Assembly (NCBI RefSeq): GCF_028688795.1
Contig: NZ_JAQTXM010000021.1
Span: 26,898-90,897, forward strand
DNA: 64,000 nt
Reading direction: 5' to 3'
From: Rhodoferax sp.
GTDB taxonomy: Bacteria > Pseudomonadota > Gammaproteobacteria > Burkholderiales > Burkholderiaceae_C
Under the pieces are notes generated by a model that saw nothing but the letters and a program-made list of their open reading frames with translations, was not told the origin of the DNA and did not search any database. Shown one piece after another: positions 9,698 to 20,451 of the stretch. How positions within the stretch are numbered: position 1 is the first letter of the stretch; each line of letters begins with the position of its first letter. The translations under genes and the position numbers were made by a program.

Positions 9698-10926
9698 GCA
9701 CGTCCGCCAAACCACCTGAGCCAACGATGGTTGTGCCGCCTGCACCTACCCATGCACAAATTCCCGCCGGTGTGGTCACGCTGGCCGACCACGAAGCCTG
9801 CGCCCAAGCCCGCCTTGATGCCAACGCCTGGGCCTATTTCAGCGGCGGTGCGGCAGACGAGATCACGCTGCGCGGCAATCACAGCGCCTGGCAGCAATGG
9901 CAACTGCACCCCCGTGTGTTGCGCAACCTCTCGGGCGGGCACACCTGCACATCACTGCTCGGCCGCAAGCTGGCGCACCCCATTTTTCTGGCTCCGGTGG
10001 CCTACCAATGCATGGCCCACCCGGACGGTGAGCTGGCCACCGCCTGCGCTGCCTCGGCACAAGAGGCGGGCATGGTGCTCAGCACGCAATCCAGCACACT
10101 GCTGGAAACCGTGGCGAAAGCGGTGACGGGCGACGCCGACCGTGGGCCGTTGTGGTTTCAGCTTTACATGACGCATGACCGCGGCTTTACCCGTGAGCTG
10201 GTGCAGCGCGCCGAGCGCGCCGGCTTTGAAGCGCTGGTGGTCACGGTGGACGCCCCAGTGAACGGCGCCCGTGACCGTGAACGGCGCGCCGGGTTTTGCC
10301 TGCCACCAGGCGTGTCTGCCGTCAACCTGGCAGGCCTGCCACCGGCACCGGCCAGGGCACTATCACAGGGGCAAAGTGCGTTGTGTGACGGCTTGTTACA
10401 CAGCGCCATCACCTGGGCAGACATCGCGTGGCTGTTGTCACAGACCCGGCTGCCGGTGTTGCTCAAAGGTGTCATGCACCCGGACGATGCACTTCAGGCG
10501 GTGCAGTTGGGCATGGCGGGGCTGATCGTGTCCAACCACGGCGGCCGCACGCTCGACACCGCTCCCAGCAGCGCCGCCGTGTTGCCACGCATCCGCCAGG
10601 CTGTGGGGGCGGACTTGCCGCTGCTGGTGGACGGCGGCATCCGCCGCGGTACCGATGTGCTGAAAGCCGTCGCCCTGGGTGCCAACGCGGTGCTGATTGG
10701 CCGACCCTACATCTACGGACTGGCCAACGCTGGCGCCCTGGGTGTGGCGCATGTGCTGCGTTTGCTGCGTGACGAGCTTGAAATCGCCATGGCCTTGTGC
10801 GGCTGCTCCACCTTGGCGGACGTGACATCCGATTGTTTGTTTGATGGTGGTCCTGAATTCAAGCCGAATTTCCACCAGCAATCACTGCGGACTCATGCAA
10901 ATAAGAATTATTCGCATTTACAATAA
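9694..10926 (+). CDS. FMN-dependent alpha-hydroxy acid oxidase/dehydrogenase
   Basis: The 410-residue protein belongs to the LldD/glycolate oxidase family of FMN enzymes that oxidise 2-hydroxy acids such as L-lactate to 2-oxo acids. It shows the TIM-barrel start [24 protein letters not shown], the FMN lysine in LPVLLKGV, the catalytic histidine in [10 protein letters not shown], and FMN phosphate-binding [19 protein letters not shown] with [10 protein letters not shown]. The ATG overlaps the piuC stop (ATGA), so the enzyme is part of the iron-regulated unit. Its role there is unknown; use of an Fe-chelating hydroxy acid is one guess. The last codons contain a Fur box, giving a C-terminal tail ([10 protein letters not shown]) that is not a family feature. 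Confidence 0.9.
   Translation: MSTSAKPPEPTMVVPPAPTHAQIPAGVVTLADHEACAQARLDANAWAYFSGGAADEITLRGNHSAWQQWQLHPRVLRNLSGGHTCTSLLGRKLAHPIFLAPVAYQCMAHPDGELATACAASAQEAGMVLSTQSSTLLETVAKAVTGDADRGPLWFQLYMTHDRGFTRELVQRAERAGFEALVVTVDAPVNGARDRERRAGFCLPPGVSAVNLAGLPPAPARALSQGQSALCDGLLHSAITWADIAWLLSQTRLPVLLKGVMHPDDALQAVQLGMAGLIVSNHGGRTLDTAPSSAAVLPRIRQAVGADLPLLVDGGIRRGTDVLKAVALGANAVLIGRPYIYGLANAGALGVAHVLRLLRDELEIAMALCGCSTLADVTSDCLFDGGPEFKPNFHQQSLRTHANKNYSHLQ
10899..10919 (+). promoter_or_regulatory. Fur box before the tonB-exbB-exbD-hemP genes, inside the preceding coding sequence
   Basis: AAATAAGAATTATTCGCATTT differs from the first Fur box at 6504-6524 by one base. It lies in the last nine codons of the hydroxyacid oxidase gene and about 40 bp upstream of the next start codon, so it likely governs a second iron-regulated promoter. 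Confidence 0.8.
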
Positions 10927-10957
10927 CACCATCTTTCTTCTCAATAAGGCAACACAC

Positions 10958-11032
10958 ATGATCGCATTCTGGGTACTTGGCACAAGCATGGCGCTGGTGG
11001 TTGGCTCTGCCATCTGGGTGTGTCGCAAGTGA
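10958..11032 (+). CDS. Possible 24-residue membrane peptide ahead of tonB
   Basis: ATG at 10958 follows an AAGG site and gives a 24-residue peptide, with a single hydrophobic stretch (FWVLGTSMALVVGSAIWV) and a basic end CRK. It would be the first product of the transcript behind the second Fur box and ends 35 bp before the preferred tonB ATG. It resembles small single-pass membrane peptides encoded in iron operons, but its reality rests on context alone; it could instead be a leader that couples translation to tonB. Confidence 0.4.
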   Translation: MIAFWVLGTSMALVVGSAIWVCRK

Positions 11033-11067
11033 CTTCGTCGGATCTTCAACCTGGTAGGCCTTTCCAC

Positions 11068-11727
11068 ATGGCACCTGAAACCCGGCGCAAGTTGACCGTC
11101 GTCAGTGCGGTGCTGCTGTTTCATGTGGCCCTGCTGTGGGCCATGCAAAGTGGCTTGCTCAGAAAAGCTGTGGAACTGGTGGTGCCGGTACAAATGCTCA
11201 GCGAGTTCATTGAACCGCCCGCGCCCAAGGTGGTGCCACCGCCTCCAGCGCCACCGGTGCCAGTGGAACAGCCCACGCCAAAAAACAAGACCCCCAGCGT
11301 GCCACCCACACCGCAACCACTTGCGATTGTGGACAACACGCCAGCGCCCGATGCCCGCCAAGTGGAAGCGGCGCCGCCAACACCTGTGGCACCCGTCGCT
11401 GCGCCGGTGCAGCAAACCGCTGCGGCGTCGCCCGCGCCACCCCGAATGGAGTTGCCGTCCAGCGATGCCACCTACCTGCAAAACCCCAAGCCCGTCTACC
11501 CGCCCTTGAGCAAGCGCATGGGTGAGCAGGGCCAAGTGATCTACAGCGTGCTGATTGGCACGGATGGCCTGCCAGTCAGCGCGCGACTGGTGAAGTCAAG
11601 CGGGTTCGACCGCCTCGATGTTGCCTCTTTCAATGCCGTGATGCGCTGGCGCTACACGCCGGGCAAACGCAATGGCGTACCCACAGCCATGTCTTTTAAC
11701 GTGCCCATCAACTGGGTGCTTGAGTAA
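11068..11727 (+). CDS. tonB: TonB energy transducer
   Basis: A 219-residue periplasm-spanning protein that passes ExbB-ExbD proton-motive energy to outer-membrane receptors. It has a short cytoplasmic N-terminus, one membrane anchor (about residues 10-28), a long proline-rich spacer (PPAPKVVPPPPAPPVPVEQP onward) and a C-terminal TonB domain (about 140-219; YPPLSKRMGEQGQVIYSVLI, then MRWRYTPGKRNGVPT). I prefer ATG 11068, which has GGTAGG upstream; a GTG at 11020 in the same frame would overlap the small peptide frame. The next gene is exbB, 21 bp on, with an AGGAG site. Confidence 0.92.
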   Translation: MAPETRRKLTVVSAVLLFHVALLWAMQSGLLRKAVELVVPVQMLSEFIEPPAPKVVPPPPAPPVPVEQPTPKNKTPSVPPTPQPLAIVDNTPAPDARQVEAAPPTPVAPVAAPVQQTAAASPAPPRMELPSSDATYLQNPKPVYPPLSKRMGEQGQVIYSVLIGTDGLPVSARLVKSSGFDRLDVASFNAVMRWRYTPGKRNGVPTAMSFNVPINWVLE

Positions 11728-11748
11728 TTTTTATCTAGGAGTTTTTCA

Positions 11749-12465
11749 ATGGAATCGCAATTCGGAATCGTCAACGTCTGGACCCAGGGCGACCTCGTCA
11801 CCAAAGGGGTGGCTGTGCTGCTGCTGATCATGTCCCTGGCCAGCTGGATCGTCATCGCGCTCAAGGCGCTGGACATCGTTAAACACAAAAAACAGGCCAA
11901 AAACGCCGCCAATTTCTGGCACAGCGAGGACTTTGCCAGTGGCCTGGAAAAACTAGGCAGTGACGCCACTGACCCTTTTCGCCAAATCGCGCTGGAAGGC
12001 TGCGAGGCCACCGCCCACCACCGCAACACCAAGGTGCACCTGCATGACACACTGGATGTGAGCGACTGGGTGACGCGCTGCCTGCGCAACGCCCTGGACG
12101 AGTTCACCGCCCGGCTGCAGTCTGGCCTAGCGATTTTGGCCTCGGTAGGCTCTACGGCCCCGTTTGTGGGGCTGTTTGGGACGGTTTGGGGCATTTACCA
12201 CGCGCTGCTCGCCATTGGCTTGTCGGGGCAATCGACCATCGACAAAGTGGCCGGCCCGGTGGGTGAGGCCCTGATCATGACGGCGCTGGGCCTGGCCGTG
12301 GCGATACCGGCGGTGCTGGGCTACAACGCGCTGGTGCGCGGCAACAAATACATCCTGTCCAAGCTGGGCAGCTTTACCCACGACATGCACGCCTACTTTG
12401 TCACCGGTGCCCGGGTGAACCCAAAAAACACGGCACAGGTGCTGGTGATGAAGAAAGGCGGCTGA
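11749..12465 (+). CDS. exbB: Biopolymer transport protein ExbB (MotA/TolQ/ExbB family)
   Basis: A 238-residue inner-membrane component of the TonB motor. Three membrane segments are visible: about residues 20-42, then a pair near 125-150 and 175-200 separated by the characteristic glycine-rich SVGSTAPFVGLFGTVWGI and GPVGEALIMTALGLAVAIP. A large cytoplasmic loop lies between the first and second. It follows tonB and precedes exbD by two bases, the standard gene order. Confidence 0.95.
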   Translation: MESQFGIVNVWTQGDLVTKGVAVLLLIMSLASWIVIALKALDIVKHKKQAKNAANFWHSEDFASGLEKLGSDATDPFRQIALEGCEATAHHRNTKVHLHDTLDVSDWVTRCLRNALDEFTARLQSGLAILASVGSTAPFVGLFGTVWGIYHALLAIGLSGQSTIDKVAGPVGEALIMTALGLAVAIPAVLGYNALVRGNKYILSKLGSFTHDMHAYFVTGARVNPKNTAQVLVMKKGG

Positions 12466-12467
12466 AC

Positions 12468-12878
12468 ATGTCTTTTGGAACGAGCAATGACCCGGATGAC
12501 GTCATGAGCGAGATCAACATGACGCCTCTGGTGGATGTGATGCTGGTGCTGCTGATCATCTTCATCATCACCATTCCGGTGATGAAACACGCGGTGAACG
12601 TGGACTTGCCCGTGGCAACCAACACGCCGCAAGTCATCAAGCCGGAAACCATACGCCTGAGCGTCGATGCGCAAGGGCTCTATTACTGGAACGATGCGGC
12701 CGTGGACGAATCTGCGCTGACCGGCATGCTGAAGGCAGAGGCGGCCCGCGAGCCGCAACCCGAACTGCACATCCGTGGCGACAAAGCGGTGCGCTACGAG
12801 CATGTGGCCAAGGTCATGGCCAGCGCCCAGCAGGCCGGCCTGCGCAAAATTGGTTTTGTGACCGAGCCTGGTCGATGA
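12468..12878 (+). CDS. exbD: Biopolymer transport protein ExbD
   Basis: The 136-residue partner of ExbB has one transmembrane helix (about residues 20-42) preceded by EINMTPLVDVMLVLLIIFI. This segment includes the conserved membrane aspartate of the proton path in PLVDVML. The periplasmic domain includes LHIRGDKAVRYEHVAKVM. The stop overlaps the start of the hemP gene, so all four genes tonB-exbB-exbD-hemP appear cotranscribed under Fur. Confidence 0.95.
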   Translation: MSFGTSNDPDDVMSEINMTPLVDVMLVLLIIFIITIPVMKHAVNVDLPVATNTPQVIKPETIRLSVDAQGLYYWNDAAVDESALTGMLKAEAAREPQPELHIRGDKAVRYEHVAKVMASAQQAGLRKIGFVTEPGR

Positions 12879-13084
12879 TGGCACTCACCAAGATCAGTAA
12901 ACATGGCACAGCCACTGCACCAGCACCTGCAGTGCAGCGCCCCACGCCAGAGGACGGCTCAATGGCATCCCCCTTGCCAAGCTCGGTGCTGCTCAAGGGG
13001 CAGAAGTCAATCGCCATTGAGCACCAAGGCAGCGTTTACCGATTGCAGGTCACCAAATTGGGCAAGTTGATATTGACAAAATGA
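12875..13084 (+). CDS. hemP: HemP family hemin uptake protein
   Basis: The 69-residue basic protein ends with the HemP signature YRLQVTKLGKLILTK, preceded by SSVLLKGQKSIAIEHQG. HemP (HmuP) proteins are small iron-regulated factors linked to haem uptake; in some betaproteobacteria they are reported to act as activators of haem receptor genes. The start overlaps the exbD stop by four bases, with two adjacent ATG codons at 12875 and 12878. Its presence beside a siderophore-type receptor suggests shared TonB energy supply rather than a dedicated haem receptor here. Confidence 0.88.
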   Translation: MMALTKISKHGTATAPAPAVQRPTPEDGSMASPLPSSVLLKGQKSIAIEHQGSVYRLQVTKLGKLILTK

Positions 13085-13093
13085 CCCACAAAA

Positions 13094-13108
13094 ATAGCCT
13101 TTGTCTAT
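13094..13108 (+). promoter_or_regulatory. OxyR-like half operator (ATAG-N7-CTAT) upstream of dps-katG
   Basis: ATAG at 13094 and CTAT at 13105 are spaced by exactly seven bases, which is one perfect OxyR contact pair. The second pair expected 7 bp further on is degenerate. It lies about 160 bp before dps and katG, both classical OxyR targets. No oxyR gene is in the window. Confidence 0.4.
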
Positions 13109-13265
13109 CACGTTGATTCCTTTAATAAACTAGTCAAACCGCTGGTTTCTTCCTAAACTGACGCTGTACTTGGGTATGTCAACAGGCTGCCTAGTCATAT
13201 GTTGGCCACGGTTCGGTTATTTTTGTGTCGTGGCTTCCTTCGTTCACTTTACTCAAGGAGTCATC

Positions 13266-13769
13266 ATGTCCAAAAACACTGCAAAATCAACAGCGCCCGC
13301 CATCAACATCGGCATCAACGACAAAGACCGGGCCGCCATCGCCAAGGGCCTGAGCCACTTGCTGGCCGACACCTACACGCTGTACCTGACCACGCACAAC
13401 TTCCACTGGAACGTGACTGGCCCGATGTTCAACACCCTGCACAACATGTTCATGCTGCAATACACCGAGCTGTGGAACGCAGTTGACCCGGTGGCCGAGC
13501 GCATCCGCGCGCTGGGGCACGCGGCACCGGGCTCATACGCCCAGTTTGGCAAGCTGGCGTCAGTGCCTGATGCGCCCAGCACGCCCCCGAAGGCGTTGGA
13601 GATGGTGCGCATTCTGGTGGAAGGGCATGAAGCCGTGGCGCGCACAGCGCGCAACCTTTTCCCGTTGGCCAACAAGGCGGACGACCAGCCCACGGCCGAC
13701 CTGCTGACACAGCGCCTGACAGTGCATGAGCAAACTGCCTGGATGCTGCGCTCACTGCTTGAGGAATGA
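13266..13769 (+). CDS. dps: Dps family DNA-binding ferritin-like protein
   Basis: The 167-residue protein forms a dodecamer that oxidises and stores iron and shields DNA. The ferroxidase ligands are visible in [17 protein letters not shown] (His) and in [15 protein letters not shown] with its conserved Glu/Asp spacing. ATG 13266 has CAAGGAG seven bases upstream; longer in-frame starts would read through the promoter region. The N-terminus is lysine-containing (SKNTAKST), compatible with DNA binding. katG follows 59 bp downstream on the same strand, so iron sequestration and peroxide removal are genetically coupled next to the iron uptake locus. Confidence 0.95.
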   Translation: MSKNTAKSTAPAINIGINDKDRAAIAKGLSHLLADTYTLYLTTHNFHWNVTGPMFNTLHNMFMLQYTELWNAVDPVAERIRALGHAAPGSYAQFGKLASVPDAPSTPPKALEMVRILVEGHEAVARTARNLFPLANKADDQPTADLLTQRLTVHEQTAWMLRSLLEE

Positions 13770-13795
13770 GACGGCGGCGGCCCGCTGAATTCTGA

Positions 13796-16003
<2,208 letters not shown>

Positions 16004-16011
16004 TCGCATTG

Positions 16012-16046
16012 CACATTGCAGCATGCAACCCGCATGCTGCAATGTG
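16012..16046. terminator. Perfect 15-bp hairpin between convergent katG and mmsA
   Basis: CACATTGCAGCATGC (16012-16026) and its exact complement (16032-16046) are separated by a 5-base loop. It lies nine bases after the katG stop and 33 bases beyond the mmsA stop, so it can serve both genes. No T tract follows on either strand, so a transcript-stabilising role is also possible. Confidence 0.55.
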
Positions 16047-16078
16047 GCTGGCGGTTGCTAGGGCCTCCAGCGGATTGT

Positions 16079-17605
16079 TTACCGGCTACTCGGAAAGCTG
16101 AACACCGCTCCCTCGCGCACACCCGCACTCGGCCAGCGCTGGGTAATGGTCTTGCGCTTGGTATAAAAGCGCACGGCATCCGGGCCGTAGGCGTGCAGGT
16201 CGCCGAACAGGCTGCGTTTCCAGCCGCCAAACGAGTGGTAAGCCACCGGCACTGGCAGCGGCACGTTCACACCGACCATGCCGACCTGGATGTTGTCAGT
16301 AAAGTAGCGCGCCGCCTCGCCGTCGCGGGTGAAGATGCAGGTGCCGTTGCCGTATTCGTGCGCGTCGATCAGGTCCATGGCATCTTGCAGGGTCTTGACG
16401 CGCACCACGCCAAGCACCGGGCCAAAAATCTCGTCCTGGTAAATCACCATGCCGCGCTGCACATGGTCAAACAGGCAGGCGCCCATGAAGTAACCGCCCT
16501 CATGGCCGTCCACCTTCACGCCACGGCCATCAACCACCAGCGTGGCGCCCTCTTTCACACCCTGATCCACATACGCCTTGACCTTCTCGAAGTGCGCCTT
16601 GGTCACCAACGGGCCCATGTCGCAGCTGGACTCGGTGCCGGGGCCGACCTTCATCTTGGCAATCTCGACCTTCAGGCCTTCAACCACGGCATCTGCCGTG
16701 GCGTCGCCCACCGCCACCACCAGCGGAATCGCCATGCAGCGCTCGCCACATGAGCCGTAGGCCGCGCCCATCAGGGCGCTCACGGCGTTGGCAATGTCGG
16801 CATCAGGCATGACCACCGCGTGGTTTTTGGCGCCACCCAGCGCCTGCACCCTTTTGCCATGGGCGCAACCGGTGGCATAGATGTATTCGGCAATCGGCGT
16901 GGAGCCGACAAAGCTGATGGCTTTGACGCGCGGATCCGTCAGCAAGGTGTCGACCGCTTCCTTGTCGCCATGCACCACGTTCAACACGCCCGGTGGCAGG
17001 CCAGCCTGCAGGGCCAGCTCAGCCACCAGCAAGGCGCTTGACGGGTCGCGCTCAGACGGTTTCAAAATGAAGGTGTTGCCACAGGCCACCGCCATGGGCC
17101 ACATCCACAGCGGCACCATCACGGGAAAGTTGAATGGCGTGATGCCGGCGCACACGCCCAGCGCCTGGAATTCGCTCCACGAGTCAATCGCAGGCCCCAC
17201 GTTTTTGCTGTGTTCGCCCTTCAGCAGCTCGGGTGCATAACTGGCGTATTCGACGTTTTCAATGCCGCGCTGCAACTCACCCATCGAGTCGCTCAGCACC
17301 TTGCCGTGTTCGGCGGTGACCAGCGCGCAAATGGCATCGGCGTTGTCTTCCAGCAGATTTTTCAGCTTGCTCATGACCCGTGCGCGTTTCAAAGGCGGCG
17401 TGGCACGCCAGGCTGGGAAAGCGGCTTGAGCGCTGGCAATGGCTTGCTCCACAGTGAGCTTGTCTGCCAGCAGCACACGCTTTTCAGCCTGGCCGGTGGC
17501 GGGGTTGAACACGTCGGCTGTGCGCGTGCCGCCGCTGACCCGTTGACCGTCAATGAGGTGCAGAACGGTGGGAAGGGCTTGAATCATTGGGAGTGTGCTG
17601 GTCAT
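16079..17605 (-). CDS. mmsA: CoA-acylating methylmalonate-semialdehyde dehydrogenase
   Basis: Converts methylmalonate or malonate semialdehyde to propionyl- or acetyl-CoA with NAD and CoA, in valine and beta-alanine breakdown. The 508-residue aldehyde dehydrogenase opens LHLIDGQRVSGGTRTADVFNPATG, contains GITPFNFPVMVPLWMWPMA and FVGSTPIAEYIY, and has the catalytic cysteine in GSCGERCMAIP; these sequences distinguish MmsA from other aldehyde dehydrogenases. It lies downstream of the omega-aminotransferase gene on the same strand, separated by a repeat element. Together these would turn beta-alanine into acetyl-CoA via malonate semialdehyde. Confidence 0.95.
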   Translation of the reverse strand: MTSTLPMIQALPTVLHLIDGQRVSGGTRTADVFNPATGQAEKRVLLADKLTVEQAIASAQAAFPAWRATPPLKRARVMSKLKNLLEDNADAICALVTAEHGKVLSDSMGELQRGIENVEYASYAPELLKGEHSKNVGPAIDSWSEFQALGVCAGITPFNFPVMVPLWMWPMAVACGNTFILKPSERDPSSALLVAELALQAGLPPGVLNVVHGDKEAVDTLLTDPRVKAISFVGSTPIAEYIYATGCAHGKRVQALGGAKNHAVVMPDADIANAVSALMGAAYGSCGERCMAIPLVVAVGDATADAVVEGLKVEIAKMKVGPGTESSCDMGPLVTKAHFEKVKAYVDQGVKEGATLVVDGRGVKVDGHEGGYFMGACLFDHVQRGMVIYQDEIFGPVLGVVRVKTLQDAMDLIDAHEYGNGTCIFTRDGEAARYFTDNIQVGMVGVNVPLPVPVAYHSFGGWKRSLFGDLHAYGPDAVRFYTKRKTITQRWPSAGVREGAVFSFPSSR

Positions 17606-17624
17606 GGTTTTATTTCAAAAGAGT

Positions 17625-17695
17625 AAATTTATAATAAATAGGCCTCTAGCGCTTATATTTATTGCGCTAGTAGCTATTTATTAAATAGCAAATTT
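17625..17695 (+). repeat. Interspersed AT-rich repeat, copy C (best intergenic copy)
   Basis: Close to the apparent consensus: AAATTTATAATAAATA, then GGCCTCTAGCGCTTATAT, then TTGCGCTAGTAGCTATT and TTAAATAGCAAA. It contains inverted-repeat potential (TTAT..AATAA, TAGC..GCTA). It lies between the aminotransferase and mmsA genes. Confidence 0.8.
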
Positions 17696-17700
17696 TGCCG

Positions 17701-19062
17701 TCAATCGGTTGCATTACAAGTCTCGCCCAGCGCATTGATCAGGCTGTCGATCTGCGCCGGGGTTGAAATAAAGGGTGGCGCGAGCTGGATGGTGTCGCCA
17801 CCGTAGCGCACATAAAAACCCTTGGCCAACATCGTTTTGGCAATCTCATACGGACGCTTGGCGGGCTCGCCTGGCAGCGACGCAATGGTGAAACCAGCGG
17901 CCAGGCCAAAGTTGCGAATGTCGGCAACGTGCTTGACGCCTTTGAGGCTGTGCACCGCATTCTCAAAATACGGGCTGAGGGTTTTCACACGCTCAACCAT
18001 GTCTTCGCGCACCAAAATGTCCAGCACTGCCAGGCCCACCGCGCACGGCACCGGGTGCGCCGAGTAGGTGTAGCCGTGGGCAAATTCCAGCATATAGTCC
18101 GGCCCGCCCACGGCCATGAAGGTGTCGTAAATGTCCTTGCTGGCCAGCACCGCGCCCAAGGGTTGCGCGCCGTTGGTGATTTGTTTGGCCACGTTCATGA
18201 TGTCAGGTGTCACGCCAAACGCCTCCGCCCCGGTGTAGGCACCCATGCGGCCAAAACCAGTGATCACTTCGTCAAAAATCAGCAAGATGTTGTGCGCCGT
18301 GCAAATCTCGCGGATGCGCTGCAAATAGCCCACCGGCGGCACAATGACGCCAGCCGAACCTGACATGGGTTCGATGATGACGGCAGCAATGTTGCTTGCG
18401 TCATGCAGGGCGATCAGCTTGAGCAAGTCTTCGGCCAGCACCGCGCCGTGTGGGCCATCAGCGGGCGGCATGCCCCGATAAAACGAGCCGACCGGCGGCT
18501 GGGTGTGGGGCAGGTGGTCCGCCGCAATGCCTTGGCCAAAGGCTTTGCGATTGGCACCAATGCCACCGACTGAGATGCCGCCAAAGTTGACGCCGTGGTA
18601 GCCTTTTTCGCGGCCAATCAGCAGGCTTTTGCTGCTTTGGCCCTTGGCGCGCCAGTAGGCCCGCGCCATCTTCAATGACGTGTCGGCAGACTCAGAACCC
18701 GAGCCGGTGAAAAACACATAGTCAAGCCCCTCGGGGGTGAGTTCCTTCAGCTTGTTGGCCAGCGCAAATGACAGCGGGTGACCGAACTGGAAGGCCGGCG
18801 AGTAGTCCAGGCTGGCCAGTTGCTTGGCGGCGGCATCGACAATTTCTTGCCGACCATGGCCCAAGCCGCAGGTCCACAAGCCAGAGAGGCCGTCAAAAAT
18901 CTTGCGGCCGTCCACATCGGTGTAATAACAACCCGAGGCGCTGGCCATCATGCGCGGGTTCGCCTTGAAGTCGCGGTTGCCGGTGTAGGGCATCCAGTGG
19001 GCGTCGAGCCAGGCCGCATCCGTGCGCGGGCGGTTCAGAATTTGGGCGTCGGTCATGTTCAT
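17701..19062 (-). CDS. Omega-amino acid:pyruvate aminotransferase (class III, PLP)
   Basis: The 453-residue class III aminotransferase likely moves the amino group of beta-alanine or another omega-amino acid to pyruvate. Seen: LDAHWMPYTGNRDFKANPRM at the N-terminus, GLSGLWTCGLGHGR, the PLP aspartate in LLIFDEVITGFGRMG, and the Schiff-base lysine in NVAKQITNGAQPLG. These sequences are typical of beta-alanine-pyruvate transaminases. The start 19062 lies 92 bp from a divergent LysR gene that probably regulates it, and mmsA downstream consumes the malonate semialdehyde it would form. Confidence 0.92.
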   Translation of the reverse strand: MNMTDAQILNRPRTDAAWLDAHWMPYTGNRDFKANPRMMASASGCYYTDVDGRKIFDGLSGLWTCGLGHGRQEIVDAAAKQLASLDYSPAFQFGHPLSFALANKLKELTPEGLDYVFFTGSGSESADTSLKMARAYWRAKGQSSKSLLIGREKGYHGVNFGGISVGGIGANRKAFGQGIAADHLPHTQPPVGSFYRGMPPADGPHGAVLAEDLLKLIALHDASNIAAVIIEPMSGSAGVIVPPVGYLQRIREICTAHNILLIFDEVITGFGRMGAYTGAEAFGVTPDIMNVAKQITNGAQPLGAVLASKDIYDTFMAVGGPDYMLEFAHGYTYSAHPVPCAVGLAVLDILVREDMVERVKTLSPYFENAVHSLKGVKHVADIRNFGLAAGFTIASLPGEPAKRPYEIAKTMLAKGFYVRYGGDTIQLAPPFISTPAQIDSLINALGETCNATD

Positions 19063-19154
19063 GGGGCATCCTTGGTGATTGAGGACAAAGCGCGATTGTC
19101 TGAAGTCCTGTTACTCTTATAAATGCTCAAGTATCACCATACAGTTGCCAATTT

Positions 19155-20126
19155 ATGCAAGTAAACACCCCAACCAAGGCCACACGCGCCGCTTTAGGTC
19201 AGCTGAGCGACATGGACATCCGTTTGCTGCGGGTATTCAAAACCGTGGTGGACTGCGGTGGCATGGCCGCGGCCGAGCTGGCGCTCAACATTGGCACCAG
19301 CACGGTCAGCCGCCACATCAAAGACCTGGAAACCCGCATTGGCCTGACCCTGTGTCGGCGTGGCCGGGCCGGCTTTTCCCTGACAACTGAAGGTGAGCAG
19401 ATTTACGCCGAGACCTTGCGCCTGCTCAGCAGCGTTGACGCGTTTCGCAGCCAGGTCGACGAGATTCACCAGCGCATGGGCGGCGAACTGCACATGGCCG
19501 TGTTTGACAAAACCGCCAGCAACCCGGCTGCCCACATTGGCCAGGCCATTGCACTGTTTGGTGCCCAGGCCCCTGACGTGCGCCTGCACCTGCATGTGGC
19601 GCCGCTTAACACCATTGAGCGCGGCGTGCTCGACGGCCAGTTTCAGGTCGGCATCATTCCCGGCCACCGCACCACCAGCACGCTGGCCTATGACGCGCTG
19701 TTTACCGAGACCATGTACCTGTATTGCAGCACCGCGCACCCGCTGTTTGCGGCCCCAGCAGTAGCAGAGCCTGCGGATTGGAACGCCCTGCGCACCTATG
19801 CCTTTGCCGGTCTGGGCTACCACTCACCCAACATGGAGTTGACCCAGCAAGTGCAGTTGGCCCGCGCCGCCACCGGTTATGACCAGGAATCGATCGCCAC
19901 GTTGATTTTGTCGGGCTGCTTTTTGGGGTTTTTACCCGACCACTATGCCGAGGGTTTTGTGCACCACGGCCAGATGCGTGCCGTGCGCCCTGAGGTGTTT
20001 AACTACGGTTGTGGCTTTTTCAGCATTGTGCGCAGCTCACCACAAGCCACCCGTGTGACGCAAGCGATTCAGGCTTGTTTGCGCCAGGCACATCAGGGCC
20101 CAAAACTCAGGGTTTCTTCGCCTTGA
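19155..20126 (+). CDS. LysR family transcriptional regulator
   Basis: The 323-residue regulator has an N-terminal winged helix (about residues 18-80; LRVFKTVVDCGGMAAAELAL, TSTVSRHIKDLETRIG) and a C-terminal LysR-type ligand-binding domain. LysR proteins usually sit divergent to their target; here that is the omega-aminotransferase gene 92 bp away, so control of beta-alanine or related catabolism is the best inference. The 3' end overlaps by 20 bp the stop of a small convergent membrane protein gene. Confidence 0.92.
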   Translation: MQVNTPTKATRAALGQLSDMDIRLLRVFKTVVDCGGMAAAELALNIGTSTVSRHIKDLETRIGLTLCRRGRAGFSLTTEGEQIYAETLRLLSSVDAFRSQVDEIHQRMGGELHMAVFDKTASNPAAHIGQAIALFGAQAPDVRLHLHVAPLNTIERGVLDGQFQVGIIPGHRTTSTLAYDALFTETMYLYCSTAHPLFAAPAVAEPADWNALRTYAFAGLGYHSPNMELTQQVQLARAATGYDQESIATLILSGCFLGFLPDHYAEGFVHHGQMRAVRPEVFNYGCGFFSIVRSSPQATRVTQAIQACLRQAHQGPKLRVSSP

Positions 20127-20313
20127 TCTTCAACCAAAGCATGCGCCCAGCGGCCACCAGGTTCACGGCAATCACCGCCAGTGCCGGCCACAGCGGCAGC
20201 GCATGGCCTGACATCGCCGAATAAACCAGCAGGCCGCCCAGCGCTGCGCCGCCAATCAGCAAGGCCACGCCGTTGCCGTCAATGGCACCACGCTGTGTGT
20301 TTCTGAAATTCAT
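20107..20313 (-). CDS. Small two-helix membrane protein, function unknown
   Basis: A 68-residue frame starting MNFRNTQRGAIDGNG has two hydrophobic helices (VALLIGGAALGGLLVYSAM and LPLWPALAVIAVNLVAAG) and a basic tail WLKIKAKKP. No family was recognised. The open frame extends further upstream, so the start is uncertain, and no clear ribosome-binding site precedes the chosen ATG. It converges on the LysR gene with a short overlap. Helix layout and positive-inside tail argue that it is real. Confidence 0.55.
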   Translation of the reverse strand: MNFRNTQRGAIDGNGVALLIGGAALGGLLVYSAMSGHALPLWPALAVIAVNLVAAGRMLWLKIKAKKP

Positions 20314-20451
20314 GGTGAGGTAGAGGGTGAGCAACAAAGATGCGACCAATTTTACCGTGCAGTGGTGCCCACGCCGTGCGTAGAATCGCCCGACGCGGCC
20401 CGCGTTGGAAACCTTGGGCCCCGCGCCTATATAACAAGCAGGAAAACACCC

